DNA from: Lachnospiraceae bacterium UBA7086
GTDB lineage: Bacteria > Bacillota > Clostridia > Lachnospirales > Lachnospiraceae
Assembly (NCBI GenBank): GCA_002492525.1
Contig: DKZA01000047.1
Location: 13,755-77,754, forward strand
Direction of reading: 5' to 3'
DNA: 64,000 nt
Below, piece after piece: positions 8,171 through 17,635 of the stretch. The position numbers and the translations under genes are program-made. The notes beneath the pieces were generated by a model. That model worked only from the letters and a program-made list of their open reading frames with translations. It did no database searches and was not told the DNA's origin. Within the stretch, counting starts at the first letter, position 1. Each line of letters opens with the position of its first letter.

Positions 8171-9481
8171 ATGAAGGATATCGCGATTGCAGTAAAAGAT
8201 GTGGGAAAAGTGTATAAACTCTATGACAAGCCTTCCGACCGGATTAAGGATGCATTGGGACTTGGAAGAAAGAAGCACTATACGGAGCATCATGCTCTTC
8301 AGGGTGTGGATATGACCATCAGACAGGGAGAGTGTGTGGGTATCATTGGCACCAACGGTTCCGGAAAATCTACAATTCTTAAAATAATAACAGGTGTTCT
8401 TACACCCACATCCGGCGAAGTGACAGTCAATGGACGAATCTCTGCGCTCTTAGAGCTGGGTGCCGGTTTTAACATGGAATATAACGGCATTGAAAATATC
8501 TATTTAAACGGAACCATGATCGGTTTCAGCAAGAAAGAGATTGATGAGAAATTAGAGGAGATTCTTTCTTTTGCGGATATCGGTGACTATGTGTATCAGC
8601 CTGCCAAGACGTATTCCAGCGGCATGTTTGTGCGTCTTGCTTTTGCCGTGGCCATCAATATCGATCCGGAGATTCTGATCGTGGATGAGGCGCTTTCGGT
8701 AGGAGATGTCTTTTTTCAGGCAAAGTGCTATCATAAGTTTGAAGAATTTAAGAAGATGGGAAAAACCATTGTCTTTGTCAGCCATGATCTGAGCAGTATC
8801 AGCAAGTATTGTGACCGGGTGATCCTTTTAAACCAGGGCGTAAAACTGGGAGAGGGTTCTCCTAAGAAGATGATTGATACGTACAAGCAGGTGCTGGTGG
8901 GCCAGTATGTGGCGCCGGATTCCGAGGAGGAGCGTCTTTTAGACGATGAGAAGCTGCGCGAGATGGCGGCAAAGGGTGTGGACGGCAGTAAGTTAAAGAA
9001 AGAGAGTGCAGGGGAAACCGGAGGCATCGGAGAGAATCCGGAACTTCTGGAATATGGTTCCAAAAAGGCTATGATTACGGAGTATTATATTACGGACGAT
9101 AAAGGCGTAAAGACATCGGCAGTCTTAAAAGGAAGTCGTTTTACCATCTATATGAAAGTAGAGATGACAGAAAAAATTACGGCACCGATTTTTGCGTTTA
9201 CGATTAAAAATGTACGGGGGACGGAAATTACAGGCACCAATACGATGGTGGAGAAGGCATTTCTGGAGTCAGTGGAGGCCGGTGAGGTGAAGGAAATCAG
9301 TTTCACCCAGGAGATGAACTTACAAGGAGGGGACTATCTGCTGTCTCTGGGCGTGACGGGCTATGAAGGTGATGATTTCACGGTTTATCATAGACTTTAT
9401 GACGTGCTGAATGTGACGGTAGTTTCAGATAAAGACACAGTAGGTTATTATGATATGAACTCTGTGGTAAAGGTTGTGTAG
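8171..9481 (+). CDS. Polysaccharide ABC exporter ATPase (Wzt-like)
   Basis: ATP-hydrolysing subunit that pairs with the permease at 7084. Walker A GTNGSGKST (about residues 58-66), signature YSSGMFVRLAFAVA, Walker B ILIVDEALSVGD and a switch His in FVSHD are all present. The first about 245 residues are the ATPase; after a charged linker, residues 300-436 form a beta-rich C-terminal domain. In Wzt proteins such a domain binds the modified end of the glycan. Start ATG 8171 is preceded by AGGAAAGG. Length (436 residues) fits Wzt proteins with the carbohydrate-binding extension, which hints that chain ends are capped before export. The methyltransferase/kinase-like protein at 13174 would be a candidate capper. 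Confidence 0.93.
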   Translation: MKDIAIAVKDVGKVYKLYDKPSDRIKDALGLGRKKHYTEHHALQGVDMTIRQGECVGIIGTNGSGKSTILKIITGVLTPTSGEVTVNGRISALLELGAGFNMEYNGIENIYLNGTMIGFSKKEIDEKLEEILSFADIGDYVYQPAKTYSSGMFVRLAFAVAINIDPEILIVDEALSVGDVFFQAKCYHKFEEFKKMGKTIVFVSHDLSSISKYCDRVILLNQGVKLGEGSPKKMIDTYKQVLVGQYVAPDSEEERLLDDEKLREMAAKGVDGSKLKKESAGETGGIGENPELLEYGSKKAMITEYYITDDKGVKTSAVLKGSRFTIYMKVEMTEKITAPIFAFTIKNVRGTEITGTNTMVEKAFLESVEAGEVKEISFTQEMNLQGGDYLLSLGVTGYEGDDFTVYHRLYDVLNVTVVSDKDTVGYYDMNSVVKVV

Positions 9482-9518
9482 ACGGCATAAATGTGCATAA
9501 AAGGGGATTGTCTGATTG

Positions 9519-12500
9519 ATGAGTGGATTGAAGAATGGATATGACTGGGCCGCCTATTATGCGGCTGCTTATGAAAAGGAACGTAAACATAATACCATGC
9601 TGGCCGGTCAGGTGGCGGATTTGGAGAGAAAGCAGGAAGATTATCAGGATAATCTGGAGAGAATATATGCCAGCCCTTTCTGGAAAGCGATTGCGCCCGT
9701 GCATGGTCTGTTTTATAAGGAATCAGCTGTTACTGAATCAGCTGATTCTGATGATAGTACTAAGAAGGATGCTCTGGAAAAGGAAAATAACGCAAGTTAT
9801 ATAAACGAGAAGGAGGGTTCGGAATCCTTTTTGCTGGTGGAGGGATGGAGGGAAATTGAGGTTCCTGACTCAGATATCCTTTTGCTCACATATGGCGCAG
9901 GCGCGCTTGAACAGGGGATTTTCGATAAAGTTAAATCTTATTTTAATATTAATACTTTTTGCCTGGCGGCATATGGAGACGAAGATTTCTATGAGGAGGA
10001 TCCCGCCTGCGGGGAAAACCGCTGGTATAAATCTGAGTATGCACCGGATACGCTGCTTGCTTATAACTGCTGGGGACATCTGGTGGCGGTGAGGCGTGAG
10101 CTGATTTCTGAGATTGCCTACGGGGGATTATCACAGTGCAGCGATGAGACAGAGCTGGCGGCAGGTTTTTATGATCTGTGTCTGCGACTGGAAGAAGCTG
10201 CTTTAAAACGCTGTGATATGGATTATGGAAAAATGCGTCAGGCGGTGTGCCGGGTGGATGCCATACTCTATCATGGAAAGGTTGAGGCCGGTTCCCAGGA
10301 GAATAGGAAATTTACAGGTGCGGGCCGGTCTTTTGCGGCAGTCAGGGAAGATGCGCTGCGCAGGAGAGGTATCCGGGCGGATTTACAGTATGGGCCGGAT
10401 CCGGAATTGTATCATATTGTTTATGACACGTCCGTATCCGGCAGGGAGCGTTGTGCCCGGGCGGGGAGCGATGGAGGTGCCATTGCGCCCCATCGGGTGG
10501 TGTCGGTGGTTATTCTCACCAAGGATGCACCGGATTCTCTGGAACGGTGTCTGAAATCTTTTAAGGAGAGGACGGCATACCGTTATTATGAGTGGATTGT
10601 GGTGGATAGCGGCAGCAGGGAAGAGAACAGAATCAAGATGGAAAAGCTGCAGAAGGACTATGGATTTGTCTGTCTGTATGAACAGTCATCCGGGGATGTG
10701 GCTGCACAGTATTGTCTGGGGGCGGAACATGCCAAAGGAGATCTTCTGCTTTTTCTGAGTCCTGATGTGGAGATTATAGAGAAAAGCTGGCTGGGCCGTA
10801 TGGCAGGACAGGCATTGCAGTCTCATGTAGGCGCTGTGGGCGCTGATCTGTGGCCGGTGGGTACGGAGAAAAATCTGCGGGCCGAAGTGGTACGTGATGT
10901 GTCTGCGGTGCCGGAGGCATGTCTGATGGTATCCCGTGAGAAATATGAGAAAGTGGGCGGCTTTTGCAGGAATGGAGAGGAGAACAGTAGTATTGAGAAG
11001 TTCTGTCACAGACTGGAGACGGCCGGTTATTATAATGTGATCAGAAACGATGTGGCGCTTCGGCTGCATGCTGCATCAGAAGCGGGAAAAGAAACGGAAG
11101 ATTTTTATACCGGCTCTTTGCAGCAGGAACAGGGACGGATGACGGTGGAAGAAACACTGCGCTTTTACCGGGATGCCTACAGGAGAGAGAAAAAAAAGGG
11201 ACAGGCACTTTCTGATAAACTTACCGCCGCTAAAGTTAAGAGCGATGCGCTGGGCGTAAGGCTTGGTCAGATTAAAGGCAGTATCTTCTGGCGTATGTCC
11301 AAACCACTGAGATCTCTGGTACACTGGATACAGAGAACCAAGGAACGGGTGGGATACTGCGGCAGTGTCAAGGGCGTTTTGCGTAAAATAAATGCCAAGA
11401 TGATTGAGAAAAAGGCGCGTGCCCAACACGGAACAGCCAGTTTTCCGGATGCGGAGGAGGCGGCAAGACAGCGGGCTACCAGATTTGATAAGGCAATCAA
11501 ATTCAGCATACTGGTGCCTCTTTATAATACGCCGGAGAAGTATCTGCGGCAGGCCATAGAGTCCGTAACTGCCCAGACGTATGAGAATTGGGAGCTCTGT
11601 CTGGCGGATGGATCTGATGGGGAACATGCCTATGTGGAACAGATATGCAGGGAATATATGGAACTGGATAAGAAATATCTGCGCTCCAGCAGTAACCTGT
11701 ACTGTCGGATAGTCTATAAGAAACTTCCTGAAAACAAAGGAATTTCAGGCAATACAAACGCCTGCCTTTCCATGGCTTCCGGTGATTATATTGCGCTTTT
11801 TGATCATGATGATGTGCTGCATCCCAGCGTGCTTTATGAGTATATGAAAGCAATCTGCGAGAAGGGTGCTGATTATATCTACTGTGACGAGACAACGTTC
11901 AAGGGAAACAAGACGATAGACCATATGCTTACCCTGCATTTCAAACCGGATTATGCACCGGATAATCTGCGGGCGAACAATTATATCTGTCATTTCAGCG
12001 CTTTTTCCAAGAAGCTGTTGGACGGTACCCAGCTTTTCCGCTCCGAGTTTGACGGCAGCCAGGATCATGATATGATTCTGCGTCTTACGTCCAGGGCTAA
12101 ATGTGTGGTGCATGTGCCGAAACTTCTTTATTATTGGCGTTCCCATGAGGGTAGTGTGGCTTCTGATATCAATGCCAAAAGTTATGCCATTGAGGCGGCC
12201 AAGGGAGCGGTGGCAGATCATTTGAAAACACAGGGATTCCGGAATTTTGAGATTACTTCCACCAAGGCATTTGAGACCATTTTCAGGATCAAATATGAGA
12301 TTCAGGGCAATCCTAAGGTGTCTATTGTGATTCCCAACAAAGATCATCTGGAAGATTTAAAGCGTTGTATCACCTCTATTGTGGAAAAGAGCACCTATGA
12401 TAACTACGAGATTCTGGTGGTGGAGAATAACAGCACTACCAAAGAGATTTTCGGATATTATAAGAAACTGCAGGAGAATCCGGCTATTAGGGTACTCACT

Positions 12501-13151
12501 TATAAAGGCGAGTTTAACTATTCACGGATCAATAATCTGGCGGCAGCAAGAGCCTCGGGCGAGTATATTCTGCTGTTAAATAACGATACGCAGGTCATTA
12601 CTCTGGACTGGATAGAAGAACTGCTCATGTATGCGCAACGGAAGGATGTGGGAGCTGTAGGGGCCAAACTTTACTATGAAGACAAGACCATCCAGCATGC
12701 GGGTGTGGTGCTGGGATTAGGAGCTCACAGGACGGCGGGACACAGCCATTATGGGATTAGCTATAATAACCTTGGCTACATGGGAAGGCTCTGTTATGCC
12801 CAGAATGTGATGGCGGTGACAGGCGCCTGCCTGATGATGCGAAAGGCTTTGTTTGAGAAACTGGGCGGTCTGGATGAGAACTTCGCAGTCTCTCTGAACG
12901 ATGTGGATCTTTGTGTCCGTGCCTGGAAGGCGGGGTATGTGAATGTATTTACACCCTTTGCGGAATTATATCATTATGAATCGGTTTCCAGAGGACTGGA
13001 TAATGCGGGAGAGAAGGCGGAACGCTATAACAGGGAATCGGAAGCTTTCCGGGAAAAATGGAAAGAAGTTCTTGCCCAGGGGGATCCCTATTATAATCCG
13101 AACTTCTCTCTTGACCGGAGTGATTTTGTGTTAAAATACAACCAGACATAA
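9519..13151 (+). CDS. Giant multi-module GT2 glycosyltransferase
   Basis: A cytoplasmic protein of about 1210 residues that extends the surface glycan. Four GT2-related segments can be seen. The N-terminal one (about 100-260) is vestigial, with YGDEDFYEEDP and a VAVRREL stretch only. A second (about 328-530) has VSVVILTKDA and LLFLSPDVEI. A complete third (about 660-930) has FSILVPLYNTP and FDHDDVLHP. A complete fourth (about 934-1200) has VSIVIPNKDH, LLNNDTQV and LNDVDLCVRAW. Helical linkers rich in Lys/Arg precede modules 1 and 3, and each carries an FW-x4-5-P motif (SPFWKAIAP, SIFWRMSKP), as if a linker-plus-GT unit had been duplicated. ATG 9519 is used, with AAGGGG upstream; a TTG sits at 9516. 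Donor is unknown; rhamnose is likely from the context. Confidence 0.88.
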   Translation: MSGLKNGYDWAAYYAAAYEKERKHNTMLAGQVADLERKQEDYQDNLERIYASPFWKAIAPVHGLFYKESAVTESADSDDSTKKDALEKENNASYINEKEGSESFLLVEGWREIEVPDSDILLLTYGAGALEQGIFDKVKSYFNINTFCLAAYGDEDFYEEDPACGENRWYKSEYAPDTLLAYNCWGHLVAVRRELISEIAYGGLSQCSDETELAAGFYDLCLRLEEAALKRCDMDYGKMRQAVCRVDAILYHGKVEAGSQENRKFTGAGRSFAAVREDALRRRGIRADLQYGPDPELYHIVYDTSVSGRERCARAGSDGGAIAPHRVVSVVILTKDAPDSLERCLKSFKERTAYRYYEWIVVDSGSREENRIKMEKLQKDYGFVCLYEQSSGDVAAQYCLGAEHAKGDLLLFLSPDVEIIEKSWLGRMAGQALQSHVGAVGADLWPVGTEKNLRAEVVRDVSAVPEACLMVSREKYEKVGGFCRNGEENSSIEKFCHRLETAGYYNVIRNDVALRLHAASEAGKETEDFYTGSLQQEQGRMTVEETLRFYRDAYRREKKKGQALSDKLTAAKVKSDALGVRLGQIKGSIFWRMSKPLRSLVHWIQRTKERVGYCGSVKGVLRKINAKMIEKKARAQHGTASFPDAEEAARQRATRFDKAIKFSILVPLYNTPEKYLRQAIESVTAQTYENWELCLADGSDGEHAYVEQICREYMELDKKYLRSSSNLYCRIVYKKLPENKGISGNTNACLSMASGDYIALFDHDDVLHPSVLYEYMKAICEKGADYIYCDETTFKGNKTIDHMLTLHFKPDYAPDNLRANNYICHFSAFSKKLLDGTQLFRSEFDGSQDHDMILRLTSRAKCVVHVPKLLYYWRSHEGSVASDINAKSYAIEAAKGAVADHLKTQGFRNFEITSTKAFETIFRIKYEIQGNPKVSIVIPNKDHLEDLKRCITSIVEKSTYDNYEILVVENNSTTKEIFGYYKKLQENPAIRVLTYKGEFNYSRINNLAAARASGEYILLLNNDTQVITLDWIEELLMYAQRKDVGAVGAKLYYEDKTIQHAGVVLGLGAHRTAGHSHYGISYNNLGYMGRLCYAQNVMAVTGACLMMRKALFEKLGGLDENFAVSLNDVDLCVRAWKAGYVNVFTPFAELYHYESVSRGLDNAGEKAERYNRESEAFREKWKEVLAQGDPYYNPNFSLDRSDFVLKYNQT

Positions 13152-13173
13152 GACAGATGATAACAGGAAAGTG

Positions 13174-15273
13174 ATGATGGCGGGCAGACATATGAGTGAA
13201 CAGGAAAAGATTGTGGAGATTGGGAAGGTCAAACTGGATCTTACGCACTATCCGGGAGAGGATTATTATTGTGACGGTGCAGTGGAGGATGAACTTCTGG
13301 ATATTGTGAAGAATTATTCGGCAGTGGAGTATCAGCGGATCATAGAAGAGAGAAAGAGCTGGCCGGTGCTTTACCATCTGTCGCCTCTTCGGGAGAATAT
13401 TGTGGAGTGGATTCCCATGGAAGGCGCCAAAGTGCTGGAAGTGGGAAGCGGCTGCGGTGCCATCACAGGTGCTTTGGCCCGCAAAGCAGCCCAGGTGGCA
13501 GGGGTGGATCTGTCTAGGAAACGGAGCCTGATCAATGCGTATCGTCACAGCAGCTGCGATAATGTGACCATCCATGTAGGGAATTTTAAGGATGTGGAAC
13601 CTGATCTGCCGGTGGATTTTGATTATATTTTTCTGATCGGGGTATTTGAGTACGGTCAGAGTTACATGGGTACTGACAAGCCTTTTGAGGAATTTTTGCA
13701 GATTGTCATGAAACATCTTGCACCCGGCGGACGAGTGGTGATCGCCATAGAGAACAAATATGGACTGAAATATTTCGCGGGCTGTAAGGAAGATCATCTT
13801 GGCACTTGGTTTTCCGGCATTGAGAATTATGCGGCCGGCGGCGGGGTGCGGACTTTTTCCCGGCAGGGACTGGAAAAGATTTTCAGAGCCTGTGGGGTTT
13901 CGGAGTATAGTTTCTATTATCCTTATCCGGATTATAAGTTTATGACCACGCTGTATTCCGACGGAAGGCTTCCGGGGAAAGGAGAACTTTCCAATAATCT
14001 CAGAAATTATGACAGAGAGCGGATGAATCTGTTTGATGAGAAATATGCCTTTGACGGTCTGGCTGAGGACGGACTGTTCTCCGTATTTACCAATTCCTAC
14101 GAGGTGATCATCGGCAAAGAACTGCCTGTTTTGTACACCAGATATTCTAACGACCGGGCGCCGGCCTATCAGATTAAGACGGAAATCAGCAGAGATTTGA
14201 GGGCGGGAGCGAAAGGGGATCCGATTGTTAAAAAACATCCGTTATGCAAAGAAGCAGAAGATCATATCAGGCGGATTGCAACGGCATACCGGAAGCTGAC
14301 AGAAAGGTATGAGGGCGGGAAGATACAGATCAATCAATGCAGCCTGCATGAGGATACGGACGGTGTGTGGGATACCTTTGCCTATGTGCAGGGACGGCCT
14401 TTAACGGAACTGTTGGATGAGAGACTGGAAAAAGATGATATTGAAGGATTTCATGCCCTTTTTGAGGAATATGTGGAACGGGTGGGGTATCATCCGGACT
14501 ATCCGGTGGTGGATTTTGATATGATTTTTTCCAATATCATGGTGCAGGACGATACCTGGACGATTATTGATTATGAGTGGACTTATGAGAAGGAGATGGA
14601 TCCGAAGGAACTGGCCTTTCGGGCAATCTACTGTTATCTTTTGGAGGATGAAAAGAGAAATAAATTAAATGTAGATTTAATATTAAATTCGTTGGGAATG
14701 AGCGAGGCGGATATGGATGACTGCCGGGCCCGGGAGAGAAAGTTTCAGAAACAGGTGACGGGGCGGAGCCGGTCTATGTCGGAATTGTATGCCTGGATGG
14801 GAGCACCTGTTATTAATCCCTGGGACTGTCTGGAACGGGAGAAACAGAAACTGGTGCCCAGGCGGGTACAGATTTATGAGGACTGCGGGAGCGGTTTTTC
14901 GGAGGAAAAATCCTACTTTGTACCCGAGGCTTATTTAAACGATGAGGATGTGGAATTACAGCTTACGGTGGACGGTAATGTGCAGATGCTAAGGATTGAT
15001 CCGGCCATGGAGGCTTGCGTGGTCAGGATAGAGGAAATCACCTTTAACGGCAAGGATGTGCCCCTTCGCTCGAAACCTGCCTTTGTTACCAACGGAAAGG
15101 TATTGAAATCTTCTGCGGGAATCGTTTTTGTCACCAACGATCCCAATTTGAATGTCAATGTGGCGGGACTTGAGAGAAAACCGCTGAATCTTCTGTATGC
15201 CAGAATGAAGGTGATCATTCTGCCGCCTGCGGTGGCGGAGGACATGGCGGCGTCAGTGAGAAAATGGATCTGA
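13174..15273 (+). CDS. SAM-dependent methyltransferase fused to kinase-like domain
   Basis: About 700 residues. A class I methyltransferase domain lies at about 85-200 (VLEVGSGCGAITGALA for SAM binding, then VAGVDLS and FDYIFLIGVFEYG). A middle region follows, then a stretch at about 440-480 with DFDMIFSNIMVQDD and IIDYEW. That stretch resembles the catalytic and metal-binding part of WaaP/aminoglycoside-kinase-like folds. The last 130 residues are beta-rich. In O-antigen exporters such as the E. coli O9a/O8 systems, methyl and phosphate caps at the non-reducing end stop chain growth and are read by the Wzt C-terminal domain. A similar role here is inferred from the fusion and the neighbouring Wzt. 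Start is ambiguous: GTG 13171, ATG 13174 or ATG 13177, all behind AGGAAA. Confidence 0.78.
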   Translation: MMAGRHMSEQEKIVEIGKVKLDLTHYPGEDYYCDGAVEDELLDIVKNYSAVEYQRIIEERKSWPVLYHLSPLRENIVEWIPMEGAKVLEVGSGCGAITGALARKAAQVAGVDLSRKRSLINAYRHSSCDNVTIHVGNFKDVEPDLPVDFDYIFLIGVFEYGQSYMGTDKPFEEFLQIVMKHLAPGGRVVIAIENKYGLKYFAGCKEDHLGTWFSGIENYAAGGGVRTFSRQGLEKIFRACGVSEYSFYYPYPDYKFMTTLYSDGRLPGKGELSNNLRNYDRERMNLFDEKYAFDGLAEDGLFSVFTNSYEVIIGKELPVLYTRYSNDRAPAYQIKTEISRDLRAGAKGDPIVKKHPLCKEAEDHIRRIATAYRKLTERYEGGKIQINQCSLHEDTDGVWDTFAYVQGRPLTELLDERLEKDDIEGFHALFEEYVERVGYHPDYPVVDFDMIFSNIMVQDDTWTIIDYEWTYEKEMDPKELAFRAIYCYLLEDEKRNKLNVDLILNSLGMSEADMDDCRARERKFQKQVTGRSRSMSELYAWMGAPVINPWDCLEREKQKLVPRRVQIYEDCGSGFSEEKSYFVPEAYLNDEDVELQLTVDGNVQMLRIDPAMEACVVRIEEITFNGKDVPLRSKPAFVTNGKVLKSSAGIVFVTNDPNLNVNVAGLERKPLNLLYARMKVIILPPAVAEDMAASVRKWI

Positions 15274-15286
15274 GGGAGGACAAGGT

Positions 15287-17122
15287 TTGCGCTTGAAGAA
15301 ATGGCTCCGGCGGTTATTGGAATGGCGGCTGGACAGACGGTATGAGAAAAGCCTGAAAGTATATCAGATGAATTATGATACCAGACTGGAAGATGAGGAG
15401 GAAGGGTCTGATTCTGCGGTGCAGGAAGATTCTGTAGATTTTGAGATTCTGGTCTTTGGTGAGGGAGAAGCGGCTGCGGATGCCAGGGAACGGATCGCAG
15501 CCTTTTTTGCCAAGTATCCCAAGGTGCTCCTGGTCTATGGAGATGAGGATATCCGGGATGAGAAGGGGGGATATCAATCCCCCTGGCTGAAGCAGGACTG
15601 GTCGCCGGACAGTTATCTTTGCAGAGACTACCTGGGAAGCCTTGTGGCTGTGAGGAGAGAGCTTTATGAACGTCTTACCGGGGCGGAAAAGCAGGATGAA
15701 GAACTTTGCCATGACAGATTGGTGGAATTGGCAGGGGGGTATGAGAGAGGATGTCAGCAGATCGGTCATCTGCGGGAAGTACTTTTTCACAGGAAAGATG
15801 CCTGGCTGCCGGCCGGAGAGGGAAGGCCTGGAAAAAGGCTTGTGGAGGCGCCGCGTAAAGAGGCTTTTGTGTCCGTGATCATTCCCTCCAAAGACAACGT
15901 GGAGATTCTCGTAAGATGTCTGGAAACGGTTATTCAGACAGTGCGGGAGGTGCCATATGAGATTGTGATTGTGGATAACGGCAGCAGGGAAGCCAACCGT
16001 GCAAAAATTGTGCAGGAAACAGACAGAATCGCGCAGGAAGCGGATACAGCGATTCGTTACCTCTATCGTCCCATGCCCTTTAATTTTTCCCATATGTGTA
16101 ATCTGGGAGCCAAGGAGGCAAAAGGGAACCTGCTTTTATTCTTAAATGACGATATTGAGGCGGTATCCTGCGGCTGGATGGAGGAGCTTGTTGATAAAGC
16201 GCTCAGAGAGTGGACCGGCGCTGTGGGAATCAAACTGTTATATCCGGATTCTAACAGGATTCAGCATACCGGTGTGGTAAATATTGTTCTGGGGCCTGTG
16301 CATAAATTACAATTCCAGGATGATAACGCATGTTATTATGATGGCAGAAATAAGGGCGTGTGGAATTATCTGGCGGTGACGGGGGCTTGTTTGATGCTTC
16401 GCAGGGAAGTGTTTGAAGAAGCGGGCGGTTTCCAGGAGCAGCTTCAGGTGGCTTTCAACGATGTGGATTTGTGTTTTACATTATATGAACTTGGATATCA
16501 TAATGTGGTGGTTAATACTTTTCATCTGGTGCATCATGAATCTTTGAGCCGTGGTCATGATGAGAGTGAAGAGGATCAGCGGCGGCTCATGCAGGAACGG
16601 GATATTCTCTATGGCCGGCATCCCAGGTTAGAGAGGAAGGACCCTTATTATCATCCAAGGCTGAACAGAAAGCGTCTGGATACCACCATACGTCCGGCTT
16701 TTGAGGAGGGACGCACCCTTCCGGACAGACGTGTGTGTGAATCGGGAGAAGATATTACGGGCGCCAGGGAGGACGAGTGCCTGCGGCTGATCGTGGAACT
16801 GGCCACGGCCCGCAGAGTACAGGGCTACGCGGTGGTTTTGGGAAGCGACAACGCCTGTTTTCAGACGAAACTGTTGTTTCAGGACAAAGAAAGGGGCAGT
16901 CTGTATCAACTGGAATATACGCCTCAGTGCCGCAACGACATTGCACAGAATATGCCGGATCAGAAAAATATCGCGCTGTGCGGCTTTGAAGTAGAGATTG
17001 TGGCGCCTCTGCCGCCTGGCGAATATCGGATCGGCGCGGTGGCAAGGGATGTTATTTCCGGGCTTCGGATTGTAAGGTGGATTAATGTGGCGATGGTGGT
17101 GCGAGAGCAGGAAGCGGGCTGA
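15287..17122 (+). CDS. GT2 glycosyltransferase with extra N- and C-terminal domains
   Basis: This 611-residue enzyme has one complete GT2 domain at about 195-430 (VSVIIPSKDNVEILVRCLE, FLNDDIEAVS, FNDVDLCFTLYELGYHNVVV). The first 190 residues look like the second half of another GT2 unit that has lost its nucleotide-binding half (LLVYGDEDI, SPWLKQDWSPDSYL, SLVAVRREL). The last 130 residues form a separate beta-rich domain with no recognised family. It starts with TTG at 15287; GGAGGA at 15275-15280 gives ideal spacing and no ATG fits. It is the last gene of the polysaccharide run, 13 bp after the methyltransferase fusion. Acceptor and donor are unknown. Confidence 0.85.
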   Translation: MRLKKWLRRLLEWRLDRRYEKSLKVYQMNYDTRLEDEEEGSDSAVQEDSVDFEILVFGEGEAAADARERIAAFFAKYPKVLLVYGDEDIRDEKGGYQSPWLKQDWSPDSYLCRDYLGSLVAVRRELYERLTGAEKQDEELCHDRLVELAGGYERGCQQIGHLREVLFHRKDAWLPAGEGRPGKRLVEAPRKEAFVSVIIPSKDNVEILVRCLETVIQTVREVPYEIVIVDNGSREANRAKIVQETDRIAQEADTAIRYLYRPMPFNFSHMCNLGAKEAKGNLLLFLNDDIEAVSCGWMEELVDKALREWTGAVGIKLLYPDSNRIQHTGVVNIVLGPVHKLQFQDDNACYYDGRNKGVWNYLAVTGACLMLRREVFEEAGGFQEQLQVAFNDVDLCFTLYELGYHNVVVNTFHLVHHESLSRGHDESEEDQRRLMQERDILYGRHPRLERKDPYYHPRLNRKRLDTTIRPAFEEGRTLPDRRVCESGEDITGAREDECLRLIVELATARRVQGYAVVLGSDNACFQTKLLFQDKERGSLYQLEYTPQCRNDIAQNMPDQKNIALCGFEVEIVAPLPPGEYRIGAVARDVISGLRIVRWINVAMVVREQEAG

Positions 17123-17145
17123 GGCGGAATGTGTAGATAGGGGAC

Positions 17146-17298
17146 GCGCAGGGGCACGTAAATATCACCGTCGCCGCGCTCTCGCTCCTTTCGCAGCGCA
17201 GCAGACGCTAAACTCGACGAGTTGCACAGCAACTCATGACCTCGTTAAGCGCTGGCGCCGCTCTAGGGGCTCCTTGTGATATTTACGCGCTCCTGCGC
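17146..17298 (+). repeat. Structured intergenic repeat, family 1, copy A
   Basis: Bounded by 23-bp inverted arms (17146-17168 and 17276-17298, 21 of 23 matching plus one G-T wobble). The arms end in CGTAAATATCAC and its complement. The core contains CGCTCCTTTC, AGCGCAGCAGAC, CTAA and CTCG in the first half, then ACCTCGTTAAGCGCTGG and CTAGGGGCTCCTT. A small hairpin, GAGTTGC-ACA-GCAACTC, sits in the middle. The same core in the same order occurs on the other strand in copy B, but with different outer arms. It carries no reading frame of note. Confidence 0.75.
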
Positions 17299-17338
17299 TG
17301 ACTGTGTACTTTTTGCACAAATTTTGGTAACCAGTCCG

Positions 17339-17487
17339 AACGGAGGAAAAATTTTCAAGGAAGCCCTAGAACTTGTTTAAATCCTTCGGATTAAAACGGC
17401 CAGCACTTAGCGAGGTATTTTCGAGCTTAGTGTCTGCTGCGCTATGAAAGGAGCGAAAGCGGGCTGACGGAAAATTTTTCCTCCGTT
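17339..17487 (-). repeat. Structured intergenic repeat, family 1, copy B
   Basis: Bounded by perfect 18-bp inverted arms (17339-17356 AACGGAGGAAAAATTTTC and 17470-17487). Read on the minus strand the core runs CGCTCCTTTC, AGCGCAGCAGAC, ACTAAGCTCG, ACCTCGCTAAGTGCTGG, CTAGGGCTTCCTT, which matches copy A block by block. The small hairpin of A is missing and another (AATCC-TTC-GGATT) is found elsewhere in B. The two copies are in opposite orientation with 40 bp between them. Together they fill most of the gap between the last glycosyltransferase and the phosphoglucomutase promoter. Confidence 0.75.
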
Positions 17488-17523
17488 TGGGCGTCACCAT
17501 ATAGGAATCTCACATAAATATAT

Positions 17524-17552
17524 TTGCTAGCAGTTTTATGTTGTGGTAAAAT
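17524..17552 (+). promoter_or_regulatory. Sigma-A promoter of phosphoglucomutase
   Basis: TTGCTA (17524-17529), 17-bp spacer, TAAAAT (17547-17552), with TG one base before the -10 (extended -10). It lies 84 bp ahead of the phosphoglucomutase start, just after repeat copy B. Confidence 0.7.
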
Positions 17553-17635
17553 AAAGAAAATCCATAAACTTGGGACGGTTTCTTTCCGTATGAGATGGGC
17601 GGAAGGGCAGAATGATTAAACAAGGAGGTTACACA

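Noticed and set aside
12949..14238. 429-codon minus-strand open frame
   Set aside because: Antisense to the methyltransferase fusion and the end of the giant glycosyltransferase, both with clear family motifs; no ribosome binding site or family match.
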